From Archangium lansingense (GTDB lineage: Bacteria; Myxococcota; Myxococcia; Myxococcales; Myxococcaceae): a DNA stretch of 64,000 nt. A program made the position numbers and the translations under genes. The stretch is from contig NZ_JAPNKA010000001.1 of the NCBI RefSeq assembly GCF_026626635.1, forward strand, positions 13,456,001-13,520,000. The letters are read 5' to 3'. Shown here one piece after another: positions 7,858-16,530 of this stretch. Numbering within the stretch: the first letter of the stretch is position 1; each line of letters starts with the position of its first letter. The notes beneath the pieces were generated by a model that did no database searches, was not told where the DNA came from, and was given only the letters and a program-made list of their open reading frames with translations.

Positions 7858-8652
7858 TCACTCCCCACGGGACTTGAGCCGCTCCAGCTCGACCTGAAGT
7901 TCCGCGAGACGGCGCTCTGCCTCTTCGCGCCGGCGTACCTCCTCAGCGCGCTGCCGTGCTTCCTCGTCCGCTCGCCGCTGCGCCCCGTCCAGCATCCCTC
8001 GCAGCCGCTCGTTCATCTCCTCCGGCTCCAACAGGAGGGCGTTGCCCGCCCAGAAGCGCAGCCGCTCTTCGTCGAGTTGCAGCTCCAGCCCCAGCACCTC
8101 CGAGGGATACCGGCCGTGCCTGGGCTCTATCCGCACGTACTCCCTCGCCTCCGGTGAAGGCAGCCGATACGCCTCCAGCCTTTCCCTGGCGCGGTCGTAG
8201 ATGAAGTATCCGGGGATTCCCAACCGGGCGTAGCGACGCACGTTGTACTCGGCGTCCTTCTTGCGGTCGCCGCCCACGTGCACCTCCATCACCCAGTCCA
8301 GCCCCTTGCCCTCGCGGCTCACCACCCACTTGCCGCGCAGGTGCGGGTCGGCGTCCAACACCACCAGCAGGTCCGGCGCGAAGCGCCTCTCCCCCGGATA
8401 GTAGATGGGCAACTCCGTCCCCACGTACACCCGGCGCCGCTGCTGCTTGAAGTAGCCCCGGAGTGCACCCAACGCCTGCCGCTTCCCCTCGGAGTGCAGG
8501 TCCCCCTCCGGCATCGCCATCTCATCCCACGTCACCTCCGCGGGAAGAGACTCCACCACCCGCTCCCTCTCCTCCATGCTCATCGCCTCCCACTCCTCCT
8601 GTGTGGGGGCTCGGGGAAAGGCATCCACGTCACTCCGCCGATCGTGCGCCAT
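7858..8652 (-). CDS. Uma2-family (DUF820) PD-(D/E)XK nuclease-fold protein with coiled-coil tail
   Basis: Predicted 264 residues. The Uma2 core spans about 25-185: YVGTELPIYYPGERRFAPDLLVVLD supplies the conserved PDLLVV acidic strand, GLDWVMEVHVGGDRKKD the E-x-(D) strand and lysine, and YARLGIPGYFIYD the late signature. Residues ~205-260 form a charged coiled coil (EEARQRAEEVRRREEAERRL). Uma2 proteins are abundant in myxobacteria and cyanobacteria; they have a restriction-endonuclease fold but no settled function. Two more members occur in this window, at 35.5 and 55.0 kb, without the coiled coil. Confidence 0.85.
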   Translation of the reverse strand: MAHDRRSDVDAFPRAPTQEEWEAMSMEERERVVESLPAEVTWDEMAMPEGDLHSEGKRQALGALRGYFKQQRRRVYVGTELPIYYPGERRFAPDLLVVLDADPHLRGKWVVSREGKGLDWVMEVHVGGDRKKDAEYNVRRYARLGIPGYFIYDRARERLEAYRLPSPEAREYVRIEPRHGRYPSEVLGLELQLDEERLRFWAGNALLLEPEEMNERLRGMLDGAQRRADEEARQRAEEVRRREEAERRLAELQVELERLKSRGE

Positions 8653-8910
8653 ACCTTGGGAGCGTGAGGCGGGTGACCTCCCAGGTCAACCTCCTCGCGC
8701 CCTTCCCGTCACCCGCCCAACCTCGCTTCCCGAGGTCCTTCCGCCCGCGGCTCGCCGCTGGCGTTGGCACGACACACAGCAAGTCGCGGGCCGGACTCCG
8801 CACGACAGGTCTCCCGATTGAAGCGACCCGCCGCGCCCCTTCCTGTCCGCTCCAGGCATGGACTCGACGTCCGGCAGCGGAGATGCCGCTCCAGAGCAGG
8901 ACGTTGGCCT

Positions 8911-9477
8911 TCATGGCGCCGGCTCGTAGCACAGCAGGACAACCCCATTGCCGAAGGCCCGCGTCTGGGTCCGCTTCAGGGGCAGCTTCTCCTCGAGGCC
9001 CTCGAACATCGTCCGCCCCTGGCCCAGCACGATGGGATTCACCACGAGCTGGTACTCGTCGATCAATCCCGCCTGCGCCAGTTGCGACACGATGGTGCCG
9101 CTTCCCAGAATCGTCATGTCCTTTCCGGGCTCACCCTTCATCCTCCGGATTTCATCCTCCAGGCCGCCCTTCACCAGCCTCGTGTTGCTCCACGTCGCCT
9201 TGTCCAGCGTCCTCGAGAACACGACCTTCGGCAGCTTGTTCATCCCCTCGGCCACGGCCGGATACTGCTGCGCCGCAAGCGGTGTCGGCCAGAAGCTCGC
9301 CATCATCTCGTACGTCTTCCTGCCGAACAGCAGCTCGCCTTCACCACTGGCATTCCCTGAGACGAACTCGTTCCACTCGTCATCCTGCGCGACGCCGTGG
9401 GCCCAGCTCATGTCGCCGTTCGCGTCCACGAAGTACCCGTCCAGCGACACATTGTTGAAGACGACCACTCGCCTCAT
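8911..9477 (-). CDS. Dihydrofolate reductase family protein (RibD C-terminal-like)
   Basis: Predicted 188 residues. It starts MRRVVVFNNVSLDGYFVDANGDMSW, the usual opening of the stand-alone YyaP/RibD-C group, and contains LLFGRKTYEMMASFWP near 50 and the nucleotide-binding DMTILGSGTIVSQLAQAGLIDEYQL near 120. The start has a strong AGGGAGAGG site. Members of this group are assumed to be NADPH-dependent reductases but are rarely the true folate enzyme; the pathway here is not indicated by neighbours. Confidence 0.88.
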   Translation of the reverse strand: MRRVVVFNNVSLDGYFVDANGDMSWAHGVAQDDEWNEFVSGNASGEGELLFGRKTYEMMASFWPTPLAAQQYPAVAEGMNKLPKVVFSRTLDKATWSNTRLVKGGLEDEIRRMKGEPGKDMTILGSGTIVSQLAQAGLIDEYQLVVNPIVLGQGRTMFEGLEEKLPLKRTQTRAFGNGVVLLCYEPAP

Positions 9478-9516
9478 GTCCCTCTCCCTGTCGTTGGATG
9501 ATTCCGCGGGGCCCCT

Positions 9517-10962
9517 CTACCCCGTCCGCTTCTTCGGGCTCGCATAGGGTGCCAGCAGGTCCGGCCGGTCCACCAGGCAGCGGAGTGCCTTCCCCGCGAA
9601 GCCCTCCAGCCGATCGATGAAGGCGAAGTCGTGCTCGTCCCCCGCCTCGTGCGCCAGCTCGTGCAGGATGATGCCGAGCGTCCCCGGCTCCAGTGGCTCG
9701 TCCAGCCGCACCGCTCCCCGCATGTTCACCCGCAGCAGGCGGCGCTCGCTGTCGTACTCCGCATCCACGTGCGCGCTCGGGTCTCTCACCTTGCGCTCGA
9801 AGAACTCCACCCCCACCTCCCTCCCCGTCAGCTCCCGCGACAGGCAGCGCACCACGCCCACCAGGCGCTCCGCCCTCGCCCCCGGCTGCACCACCACGTC
9901 CTTCGGCGGGCCCTCCATCCGCTCCACGTACGCGTCCGCGCTCTCCACCACCGTCTCCAGCTGCTCCAGCGCCGTCAGCGGCATCCCCCTCAGGTCCACC
10001 ACCTTCGCCCCGAGCTGCCTCGCCCGGTCATCCTCCCTCGGCCCCACCGACAGCACCGCCCTCGCCGGCAGCACCTTCTCCACGTACGCCCCCAGCGCCA
10101 CCTCCCCCAGCGTGAAGTGCGCCAGCACCTCCGTCACCCACGCCCCCGTCAGCTCCTGCCGGCTCAGCTCCGGCGCCAGGGACTCGAGGATGATTCCCGC
10201 CAGCGTCCGCTTGTACCCGTCCCTCGCCGCGTCCCGCTCGGCCGCCAGCGGAATGCGCTGCTGCACGTCCACGTGCCACGGCAGGTGGTGCGGCTCCACC
10301 GGCAGCCCCAGCTCGAAGAGGTGCGGCGTCTCCCCCGGCCTCGGATGGTAGAGGTCCACCCGCGCTCCCCGCTCCACGTACCGCTCCACCCCGCGGTGCA
10401 GCTCCACCGTCTCCAGCGGGCAGCCCTCCAGCGAGTCCTTCGCCCTCGGCGGCCTCACCGCACGCCCGTTGAGGAGCAGCTCCACTCCCGGCGGAGGAAT
10501 GGTGAGGCGCAGGAGCCGCACGGCCTCGTCGCGCTCGTGCTCGCTCGTACGGCGGAAGAGCCGCAGGCAGGTGCCCACCCGCCGCGTGTTGGCCTTCACG
10601 TGCCGCCCCGTGTCGTCGAAGACGAGCGTGCGCCCCACCGTCTCCACCTCGGCACGGTCGCTCGCGGCAATCATCTCCTTCAGGCCCCGGCCCTTGCGCC
10701 CCCGCCACGTGGGCGGCGTGTCCTTCTCTCCGAGGAACACCGTGAAGGCGAACTCGTCTCGCGCCAGGCCCGCGGGTGCATCGTCCTCGATGCGGACCTC
10801 GTCCGCCTCCAGGCGCACCTTCACCCGGCGCGCTCGCTGATCGAACGCGTTCTGCAGCGCTTCCCGCACGAGCTGACCGAGCGGCCGGGCACGGTTGGAG
10901 CGCCTCCAGCCTTCCTCCGACAACTCGAACCACTCCGAACGGCCGTTCCGGGCCTGTCCCAT
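9517..10962 (-). CDS. GHKL (Hsp90-like) ATPase fused to a HELAH metallopeptidase-like domain
   Basis: Predicted 481 residues. The N-terminal ~180 residues look like a GHKL ATPase: LVREALQNAFDQRAR has the conserved N-box Asn, VRIEDDAPAG resembles the first glycine box (DxGxG replaced by a degenerate form), and WRGRKGRGLKEMI fits the second. The middle has no recognised domain. Near residues 440-455, GIILHELAHEAGDEHDFAF carries HExxH with a downstream EH, the pattern of a zinc metallopeptidase. The start at 10962 has GGGGAGAG upstream; an ATG at 10998 has none. Whether it is a chaperone-like protein or a peptidase is not clear. Confidence 0.7.
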   Translation of the reverse strand: MGQARNGRSEWFELSEEGWRRSNRARPLGQLVREALQNAFDQRARRVKVRLEADEVRIEDDAPAGLARDEFAFTVFLGEKDTPPTWRGRKGRGLKEMIAASDRAEVETVGRTLVFDDTGRHVKANTRRVGTCLRLFRRTSEHERDEAVRLLRLTIPPPGVELLLNGRAVRPPRAKDSLEGCPLETVELHRGVERYVERGARVDLYHPRPGETPHLFELGLPVEPHHLPWHVDVQQRIPLAAERDAARDGYKRTLAGIILESLAPELSRQELTGAWVTEVLAHFTLGEVALGAYVEKVLPARAVLSVGPREDDRARQLGAKVVDLRGMPLTALEQLETVVESADAYVERMEGPPKDVVVQPGARAERLVGVVRCLSRELTGREVGVEFFERKVRDPSAHVDAEYDSERRLLRVNMRGAVRLDEPLEPGTLGIILHELAHEAGDEHDFAFIDRLEGFAGKALRCLVDRPDLLAPYASPKKRTG

Positions 10963-11398
10963 CGACACTCTCCCCGCTCCGGGCTCCCGCGTACTCATGA
11001 GCCGCCGCGGGGCAGCCGGGCAACACGGGAGAACACTTCTGGCCGCGCGTCTCTTCCCTCGTGTGTGCTCCCTCGGCTGCTGGCGGGCAGTCTGCGTCCG
11101 GGGTGCACAGTCTCGCGCGGACAGGGCTTCCGGTGCGGCTCACGCGAGCGCCAGCAGCCCCACCGCCAGCCAGGTCAGCCACGTCCGTGAGCACTGGGTT
11201 CTCGTGCTGCGCTCGACACCCTCGCACGGGCTCAACCCGGGGTCCTGGTAGCCTCACCCCGTCCCTCTCCCGGAGGGAGAGGGGTTGTAGTGCTCCCAAC
11301 ATCCCAAGTCCTCGGCGTACGGTGTCTCACGGGCGGCTCGCGCGCCAGGACGAGGGCACTCCCTCCACCGCCCCTCACTCCCTAACTTTGGAGGCACA
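10963..11398. other. Intergenic region upstream of egtB with a REP-like repeat
   Basis: About 440 bp between divergent genes. The only distinct element is REP-like copy 2 near its centre; the egtB ribosome-binding site TTGGAGG is at its right end. No gene is evident. Confidence 0.5.
11251..11284. repeat. REP-like repeat, copy 2
   Basis: CCTCACCCCGTCCCTCTCCC-GGA-GGGAGAGGGG hairpin, preceded by GGCTCAACCCGGGG, a box that also flanks other copies (22.36, 44.71, 56.14 kb). Confidence 0.75.
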
Positions 11399-12733
11399 AT
11401 GCGCAGTCCCCTCGAGGCCCGCCGGGACGCGGGCCAGCAGGAGCCTCGTCCCTGGAAGGCCCGTGCTGTCACCGAGCTCACCGCCGCGCGCTCGCGCTTG
11501 CTGCGGATGCTCGAGGGCCTGCCCGAAGACGCCCTCACCCGCCAGCACTCGCCCCTCATGTCCCCCATCGTCTGGGACGTGGCCCATATGGCCAACTACG
11601 AGGAGCAATGGCTGCTGCGCGCCCTCGGCGCCCCCGCCTTCACCGACCCGGCCTTCGACGCCCTCTACGACGCCTTCCGCCACCCGCGCGCCTCTCGCGT
11701 CCAACTGCCCCTGCTCTCCCCCGAGCAGGCCCTCGCCTACGCCTCCCGCGTGCGCCAGGCCTCGCTCGAGTGGATGCAGCAGCTCCCCGAGGACGCTCCC
11801 GCACCGCTGCTCCGCGGCGGCTTCGTCTTCGGCATGGTGGCCCAGCACGAGCAACAGCACCTGGAGACGCTCGCCGCCACGCTGCAGCTCATGACGAGCC
11901 ACGAGTACCGGCCCGCCGCGCTCCCCCGTCCCCGCCCCGCCCGCGCCGCCCAATACGAGGTCTTCCTCTCCGGCGGCCCCGTGCTCCTGGGCAGCGACGC
12001 ACCCTGGGCCTACGACAACGAGCGCCCCGCCCACACCGTACACGTGCAGGACTTCCTCCTGGACTCGCACCCCGTCACCAACGGGGACTTCGTCGTCTTC
12101 GTCGAGTCCGGCGGCTACGAAGACAGTCGCTGGTGGGACCCGAAGGGCTTCGAGTGGATTCAGGCCCAGGGCATTCGCCACCCACTCTTCTGGCTGCCGC
12201 AGGAGGGCGGCGCCTGGCTGAGGCAGCGCTTCGGCTGGGTGGAGCCTCTGCCGCGGGACGAGCCCGTGCAACACGTGTGCTGGTACGAGGCGGACGCCTA
12301 CGCGCGCTGGGCCGGCAAGCGGCTGCCCACCGAAGCCGAGTGGGAGAAGGCCGCGGCGGGCTCGGACGGGCGGCCCCGCGTTCACCCTTGGGGCGACGCG
12401 CCTGGGGACGCCAGCCACGCCAACCTCGGCGGTGACACCTGGGGCCCCTCGCCCGTGGGCAGCTACCCTGCGGGCCAGAGCGCTGACGGCGTCTGGGGAC
12501 TGCTCGGAGATGTTTGGGAGTGGACCTCCAGCACCTTTGACGGTTACTTGGGGTTCAAATCTTTTCCCTACCGTGAATACTCGGAGGTGTTCTTCGGGAC
12601 GGAGTACCGGGTGTTGAAGGGTGGGGCGTGGGCGAGCGCGCCGGTGGCGGTGCGCAACAGCTTCCGCAACTGGGACTACCCCATCCGGCGGCAAATCTTC
12701 GCCGGCTTCAGATGCGCGCGCGACGCGAGGTGA
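11399..12733 (+). CDS. egtB: Ergothioneine biosynthesis sulfoxide synthase EgtB
   Basis: Predicted 444 residues. A DinB-like N-terminal domain carries the iron ligands: His in WDVAHMANYEEQ near residue 61 and HEQQH near 150. The C-terminal domain is formylglycine-generating-enzyme-like (VLLGSDAPWAYDNERPAH; RLPTEAEWEKAAAG; VLKGGAW ... FRCARD). EgtB joins trimethylhistidine to a thiol donor with O2, giving a sulfoxide. egtD follows after 3 bp, so the two form an operon covering the central steps. No egtC or egtE is seen. GGAGG before the ATG fixes the start. Third-position composition moves from C-rich to G-rich in the last third, with an AT-richer patch at 12.50-12.60 kb. Confidence 0.95.
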   Translation: MRSPLEARRDAGQQEPRPWKARAVTELTAARSRLLRMLEGLPEDALTRQHSPLMSPIVWDVAHMANYEEQWLLRALGAPAFTDPAFDALYDAFRHPRASRVQLPLLSPEQALAYASRVRQASLEWMQQLPEDAPAPLLRGGFVFGMVAQHEQQHLETLAATLQLMTSHEYRPAALPRPRPARAAQYEVFLSGGPVLLGSDAPWAYDNERPAHTVHVQDFLLDSHPVTNGDFVVFVESGGYEDSRWWDPKGFEWIQAQGIRHPLFWLPQEGGAWLRQRFGWVEPLPRDEPVQHVCWYEADAYARWAGKRLPTEAEWEKAAAGSDGRPRVHPWGDAPGDASHANLGGDTWGPSPVGSYPAGQSADGVWGLLGDVWEWTSSTFDGYLGFKSFPYREYSEVFFGTEYRVLKGGAWASAPVAVRNSFRNWDYPIRRQIFAGFRCARDAR

Positions 12734-12736
12734 CTC

Positions 12737-13762
12737 ATGGAACGGAGGGGCGGGATGGGCGGGACGGGACTGGGTCGGCAGCGCGCGCCCGAGGTGACGG
12801 TGGAGGTGCACGTGCAGCCGGGGGACGCGCAGCGGGCGCTGCGCGCGGAGGTGCTGGCCGGGCTGTGCGGAGAGGGCAGGCCCCGAGAGCTGTCACCCAA
12901 GTGGCTCTATGACGAGCGCGGCAGCCAGCTCTTCGACGAGATTACGCGGCTGCCCGAGTACTACCCCACGCGGCGCGAGCGGGAAATCCTGGTAGCGCAC
13001 GCGGGAGACATCGCCCGAGCGAGCGGGGCGGACACGTTGATTGAGCTGGGCAGCGGGAGCAGCGAGAAGACGCGGCTGCTGCTGGACGCGCTGCGGAGCA
13101 CGGGGAGGCTGAGGCGCTTCGTCCCCTTCGACGTGAGCGAGTCCTTCCTGAGGCAGGCGGCGAGGGCGGTGGCGGGCGAGTACCCGGAGCTGAAGGTGCA
13201 CGCGGTGGTGGGGGACTTCGAGCGGCACCTGGGGCGGCTGCCTCGTGGAGGGCGCAGGCTGGTGGCCTTCCTGGGAGGAACCATCGGCAACCTGAAGCCG
13301 GCCGAGCGCGCGCGCTTCTACGCCGAGCTGGCCTCGGGGATGGAGCCGGGAGAGGGGCTGCTGTTGGGGACGGACCTGCTCAAGTGCCGCAAGCGGCTCT
13401 TCGCGGCGTACAACGACGGGGCGGGGGTGACGGCGGCCTTCAACCGCAACGTGCTGCACGTGCTCAACCGCGAGCTGGGAGCGGACTTCGAGCCCGAGGC
13501 CTTCGAGCACCTGGCGCCCTTCGACGAGGAGAACGGCTGGATAGAGATGCGGCTCATCTCCACACGGGCGCAGGCGGTGAAGCTGCCGGCGGTGAAGCGC
13601 TATGTGAACTTCGCCCCGGGCGAGGTGCTGCGCACGGAGGTGAGCTGCAAGTTCCACCCGGAGCAGGTGGAGGCGGAGCTGTCGGTCGCGGGGCTGCGGT
13701 TGGCGGAGCGCTGGACGGACGCGGCGGGCGACTTCGCCCTCTCGCTGGCTCTCAAGCGCTGA
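12737..13762 (+). CDS. egtD: L-histidine N-alpha-methyltransferase EgtD
   Basis: Predicted 341 residues. EgtD trimethylates histidine with S-adenosylmethionine to hercynine, the EgtB substrate. The SAM-binding motif LIELGSGSSEKTRLLLDAL is near residues 90-110, with the family signature LSPKWLYDERGSQLFDEIT near 53-70 and FLGGTIGNL near 178. A GAGGTGACTC ribosome-binding site overlaps the egtB stop. The N-terminal ~18 residues (MERRGGMGGTGLGRQRA) are extra and basic. A palindrome copy begins 20 bp after the stop and may terminate the operon. Confidence 0.95.
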   Translation: MERRGGMGGTGLGRQRAPEVTVEVHVQPGDAQRALRAEVLAGLCGEGRPRELSPKWLYDERGSQLFDEITRLPEYYPTRREREILVAHAGDIARASGADTLIELGSGSSEKTRLLLDALRSTGRLRRFVPFDVSESFLRQAARAVAGEYPELKVHAVVGDFERHLGRLPRGGRRLVAFLGGTIGNLKPAERARFYAELASGMEPGEGLLLGTDLLKCRKRLFAAYNDGAGVTAAFNRNVLHVLNRELGADFEPEAFEHLAPFDEENGWIEMRLISTRAQAVKLPAVKRYVNFAPGEVLRTEVSCKFHPEQVEAELSVAGLRLAERWTDAAGDFALSLALKR

Positions 13763-13782
13763 GCGCACGCCAGGCCCAGGGG

Positions 13783-13862
13783 GGAGACCCGCCGGGCGCG
13801 TTCCCGCTCAACTGGTCCGACCATCGGACCAGTTGGCGCAGCTCGCGCCCGGAAGGGAGTCC
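13783..13862. repeat. 80-bp palindromic element, copy 1
   Basis: Core at 13809-13835: arm CAACTGGTCCGA, 3-nt centre CCA, then the exact reverse complement of the arm. Outer arms GGAGACCCGCCGGGCGCG and CGCGCCCGGAAGGGAGTCC extend the imperfect palindrome. Found 20 bp after the egtD stop. Confidence 0.85.
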
Positions 13863-13947
13863 TAGCCCCCAGGCCTCTGGCGTCCGGACGAACTGTCTCT
13901 CGCGCCGTATCTCAGCGGTGGATGGGCATCCGGTGAAGTCGACGGAC

Positions 13948-14841
13948 ATGGATGCCACCTCGACTGAGCAAGCGCCATCCCTGGAGCTCGTCCATGAGGA
14001 AGCGGCTCAGCACCAGGGCGGCTTCCACGCCCTCCCGCCTGACTGGCCCGCCTGCTGCACGGCCAGCCAGCAGGAGGAGGCGGCGATGGAGCATTGGGAG
14101 AGAATGAAGCGAGTCGTGTGCATCGAGGAGGACCTCGAGCGCATGATTTCGCAGGGAAGGCTCCCCGCGAGCGGGGGTCTTCCTTCAGAGCGGATGCTGG
14201 CGCGAAGCTATGGCGTGGAGAGGGGGACCATCCGAGAGGCGCTGCTGCGTCTCGCCGAGCGCGGGCTGATCGTCCGGAGACAGGGGCGCCAGGCTCGTGC
14301 GGTCGCCATCGAGCAAGCCGTGACGCTCGAGAGTGTGGGCGTGGCACTCCATGCATGGGGTAGCGCACGTCCCGAGAGACTCCGCCTGCTGGAGGGGTAC
14401 TTCGCGCTCAAGCGGGAGACCGCTGTCGGGCTACTTGTGCACGCCTGCGCGCACGCCTCCGAGAATGAGCTCAGGCCACTCCAGGATGCCTGCTTCATGC
14501 TTCGGGAGAGCGCACGCTGGGACGATGGCTCCAAGCGCTGGGTGGAACAGGAGTTCGCGATGCTGCGGATGGCCGCAGGGGTGGCGAATCGTCCCGGGCA
14601 CTTCCTCCTCGTCCAGTCGCTGGAACGGGCCTTCGAGGGAATGGCAGGAGTCGTGCGGCCCCTCCTCTCGTCCGAGGCTGTCCTCGACTGGTCCCAACAG
14701 ACGCTAAGCTGGCTGTTTGACCGGGATGTGGAGGCACTGAGGCGAGACCTCTCTCCACTCCTGCTTGCCTGCGATGAGCACCTTCTCGCGAGCCTCAAGG
14801 CCGCTCCCGTGAGAGACGGCCACCGCTCGGACGCGGGTTGA
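13948..14841 (+). CDS. GntR/FadR-family transcriptional regulator
   Basis: Predicted 297 residues. A winged helix-turn-helix of GntR type is at about 55-115 (LPASGGLPSERMLARSYGVE, then RGTIREALLRLAERGLIVRR). The following ~170 residues are all-helical, like FadR/FCD effector domains, but the metal-binding histidines of the FCD group are not obvious. The ATG at 13948 is chosen because the preceding 46 codons keep G/C third positions; an alternative ATG at 14086 has a perfect GGAGGAGG site and would give 251 residues. The extension holds HALPPDWPACC, unusual for GntR proteins. It lies between two copies of the 80-bp palindrome, and its targets are unknown. Confidence 0.85.
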   Translation: MDATSTEQAPSLELVHEEAAQHQGGFHALPPDWPACCTASQQEEAAMEHWERMKRVVCIEEDLERMISQGRLPASGGLPSERMLARSYGVERGTIREALLRLAERGLIVRRQGRQARAVAIEQAVTLESVGVALHAWGSARPERLRLLEGYFALKRETAVGLLVHACAHASENELRPLQDACFMLRESARWDDGSKRWVEQEFAMLRMAAGVANRPGHFLLVQSLERAFEGMAGVVRPLLSSEAVLDWSQQTLSWLFDRDVEALRRDLSPLLLACDEHLLASLKAAPVRDGHRSDAG

Positions 14842-15514
14842 ACCCACCTCTTGTGGCAACGCGCTGCGCCAGGGCATCCGCACAGCACACCCGCGCCATG
14901 ACCCCAGAGACCCGGAGACCCTCCGGGCGCGCAGTTCTCCAACTGGTCCGACCATCGGACCAGTTGCGCGATTTCGTGCCCGGAAGGTCCTGCTCCCTGA
15001 AGTGCCCAGGGCCCCAAGCTCCGGGGCGAAGGCATTCGCCAGGCTGGCAGGTGCCCGGGGCTGACCCGGCGACAACCTGCGACGCCAATGGCGGCACGCT
15101 CGTCGTCGACGATGAGCGCCACGCCGTCTACGTGAAGGTGTCTCACAGCTGAGCGCCATACCCGGACGGCATGCCGACTCCGGACGCCCTCATACGCGCG
15201 GTGCGGAATACGCCCGCCCGCTCGGCGTTGCGAGGGCGGAAGCGAAGGCCACCCGACATTCCAGGAGAGCCACCTCGCGGCGAGCGTCCGCGGGCGCACA
15301 CACCTGTCGAAGTCAGCCCGAAGCGCGGAACCCGCGCGAGACACTCAGTCGTCCACCACCCGCAGTGGTCCGGAGTTCATGCATCCGCCAGAGTGCCGGC
15401 CGTCCGGGGGGAAGGGCCGGCTCCCTGGTGCGAGGGGGGAAGCATCGGGCGCGCACTCGGAGAACATGGGGCTCCGGGTGACTGCGCCCGATGTCTTTGC
15501 GGGGCCTCGCCTGC
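14842..15514. other. Intergenic region with palindrome copy 2
   Basis: About 670 bp. It holds the second 80-bp palindrome. A short open stretch ending at 15152 (NGGTLVVDDERHAVYVKVSHS) hints at a decayed coding sequence but has no start or family support. Nothing else is evident. Confidence 0.4.
14914..14990. repeat. 80-bp palindromic element, copy 2
   Basis: Core at 14940-14966 identical to copy 1 (centre CCA). Outer arms GGAGACCCTCCGGGCGCG and GTGCCCGGAAGGTCC. It lies 73 bp after the GntR stop. Confidence 0.85.
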
Positions 15515-16078
15515 TCAGCGCGGCTGCTGGAACTCGATGCCGCGGCAGGCCTCGGTGGCCTGGAGCACTTCGTCAGTGCTGACGCCGGGAAAGGTGGCGC
15601 ACAGGAAGAGGTCCTTCTCCACGCGCCGAGCGCCGAAAAGCGCCGGGTAGCGCGCCCCCAGGCCCCCATCCTCGAGCTTCGGCTCGAGCATCACCCGCAC
15701 GAGCGAGTAGTCCGCGCCGCCCGACTGCTGCTCCAACGAGTGCACGGAGCCCCCGAAGGACTGCTCCACCGACTCGGCGAGCGCTTCCGGGGAAGGCAGC
15801 GTGGTGCCCTGGCCGGGGCGCAGGTCCACGCGCAACACCGGGCGGCCGGGAGGGCCAAACTGAAAGCTCCCATCCTGCGCCACCTGGGCCGTCCACCCCG
15901 GCGGCATGGGCACCTTCACTCCCACGCGGCGCTGCGGGGCGGACCGCTGCTCCGGGGCCTCGGCCTCCGGAGTCACAGGCGGCTCTTCCTGCTGCTGCTT
16001 GCAACCACCGCAGCCGGCCGCCAGCACGCACAGCGCCACCAGGGCGGCGTGCACGGGCTGGCGCTCGGCGCGGCGCAC
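15515..16078 (-). CDS. Hypothetical lipoprotein of the parAB-bacM operon
   Basis: Predicted 187 residues. A signal peptide with lipobox VLAAGCGG (Cys ~23) leads into a Gln/Glu/Pro linker and a mixed alpha/beta domain (VKVPMPPGWTAQVAQDGSFQF ... LFLCATFPGVSTDEVL). Its GTG start shares one base with the bacM stop (TAGTG), so it is the last gene of a tightly packed parA-parB-bacM operon. Its place suggests an envelope role linked to cell-pole or chromosome organisation, but no domain is recognised. Confidence 0.75.
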   Translation of the reverse strand: MRRAERQPVHAALVALCVLAAGCGGCKQQQEEPPVTPEAEAPEQRSAPQRRVGVKVPMPPGWTAQVAQDGSFQFGPPGRPVLRVDLRPGQGTTLPSPEALAESVEQSFGGSVHSLEQQSGGADYSLVRVMLEPKLEDGGLGARYPALFGARRVEKDLFLCATFPGVSTDEVLQATEACRGIEFQQPR

Positions 16079-16527
16079 TACTTCTTGCCCTCACCACCCG
16101 GAGGCGGGGGCGTTCCACCCTTGCCGAGGTTCTCCATCTTGCTGGTGCCCTCGAAGATGACGCCGCGGTCCATGGTGAGCGCGGGGCTCTCCAGGTTGCC
16201 CTTCACGCGCGCGGGAGCGTGCAGCTCGATGAGCTGCGCGGCGCGCACGTTGCCTTCCACGGTGCCGTTGATGATGACGGTGCCGGCGTTGATTTCCGCC
16301 TGCACACGGGCCCCATCCCCAATGACGAGCACGTCCTTGGTGATGATCTGCCCGCTGAACTTCCCGTCGATACGAACCTGTCCCTCGAAGGTGAGCTTCC
16401 CCTCGAACTCACTGCCCTTACCGAGCAGCGTGTGAACCTCACCCGGACGCGTTGCCACGGATTCATCCTCCCGTCTGCCTAGAAGCGGTACGTTGGTCTT
16501 CTCTTCTTTTTTGCCGAGGAGCGCCAC
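16078..16527 (-). CDS. bacM: Bactofilin BacM-like cytoskeletal protein
   Basis: Predicted 149 residues. The bactofilin (DUF583) beta-helix covers about 30-125, with short repeats such as FEGKLTFEGQVRIDGKFSGQI, VIGDGARVQAEINAGTVIING and TVEGNVRAAQLIELHAPARV. The N-terminus (MALLGKKEEKTNVPLL) and Pro/Gly-rich tail are disordered extensions. Bactofilins polymerise without nucleotide into filaments; in Myxococcus xanthus, BacM is encoded next to parAB and shapes the cell, while paralogues BacNOP scaffold ParABS. Three bases separate it from parB. AGGAG precedes the start. Confidence 0.93.
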   Translation of the reverse strand: MALLGKKEEKTNVPLLGRREDESVATRPGEVHTLLGKGSEFEGKLTFEGQVRIDGKFSGQIITKDVLVIGDGARVQAEINAGTVIINGTVEGNVRAAQLIELHAPARVKGNLESPALTMDRGVIFEGTSKMENLGKGGTPPPPGGEGKK

Positions 16528-16530
16528 GAG

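Noticed and set aside
14838..15152. Possible small gene after the GntR regulator
   Set aside because: Most of the frame is the 80-bp palindrome; only the final ~25 codons look protein-like and no start or ribosome-binding site fits.
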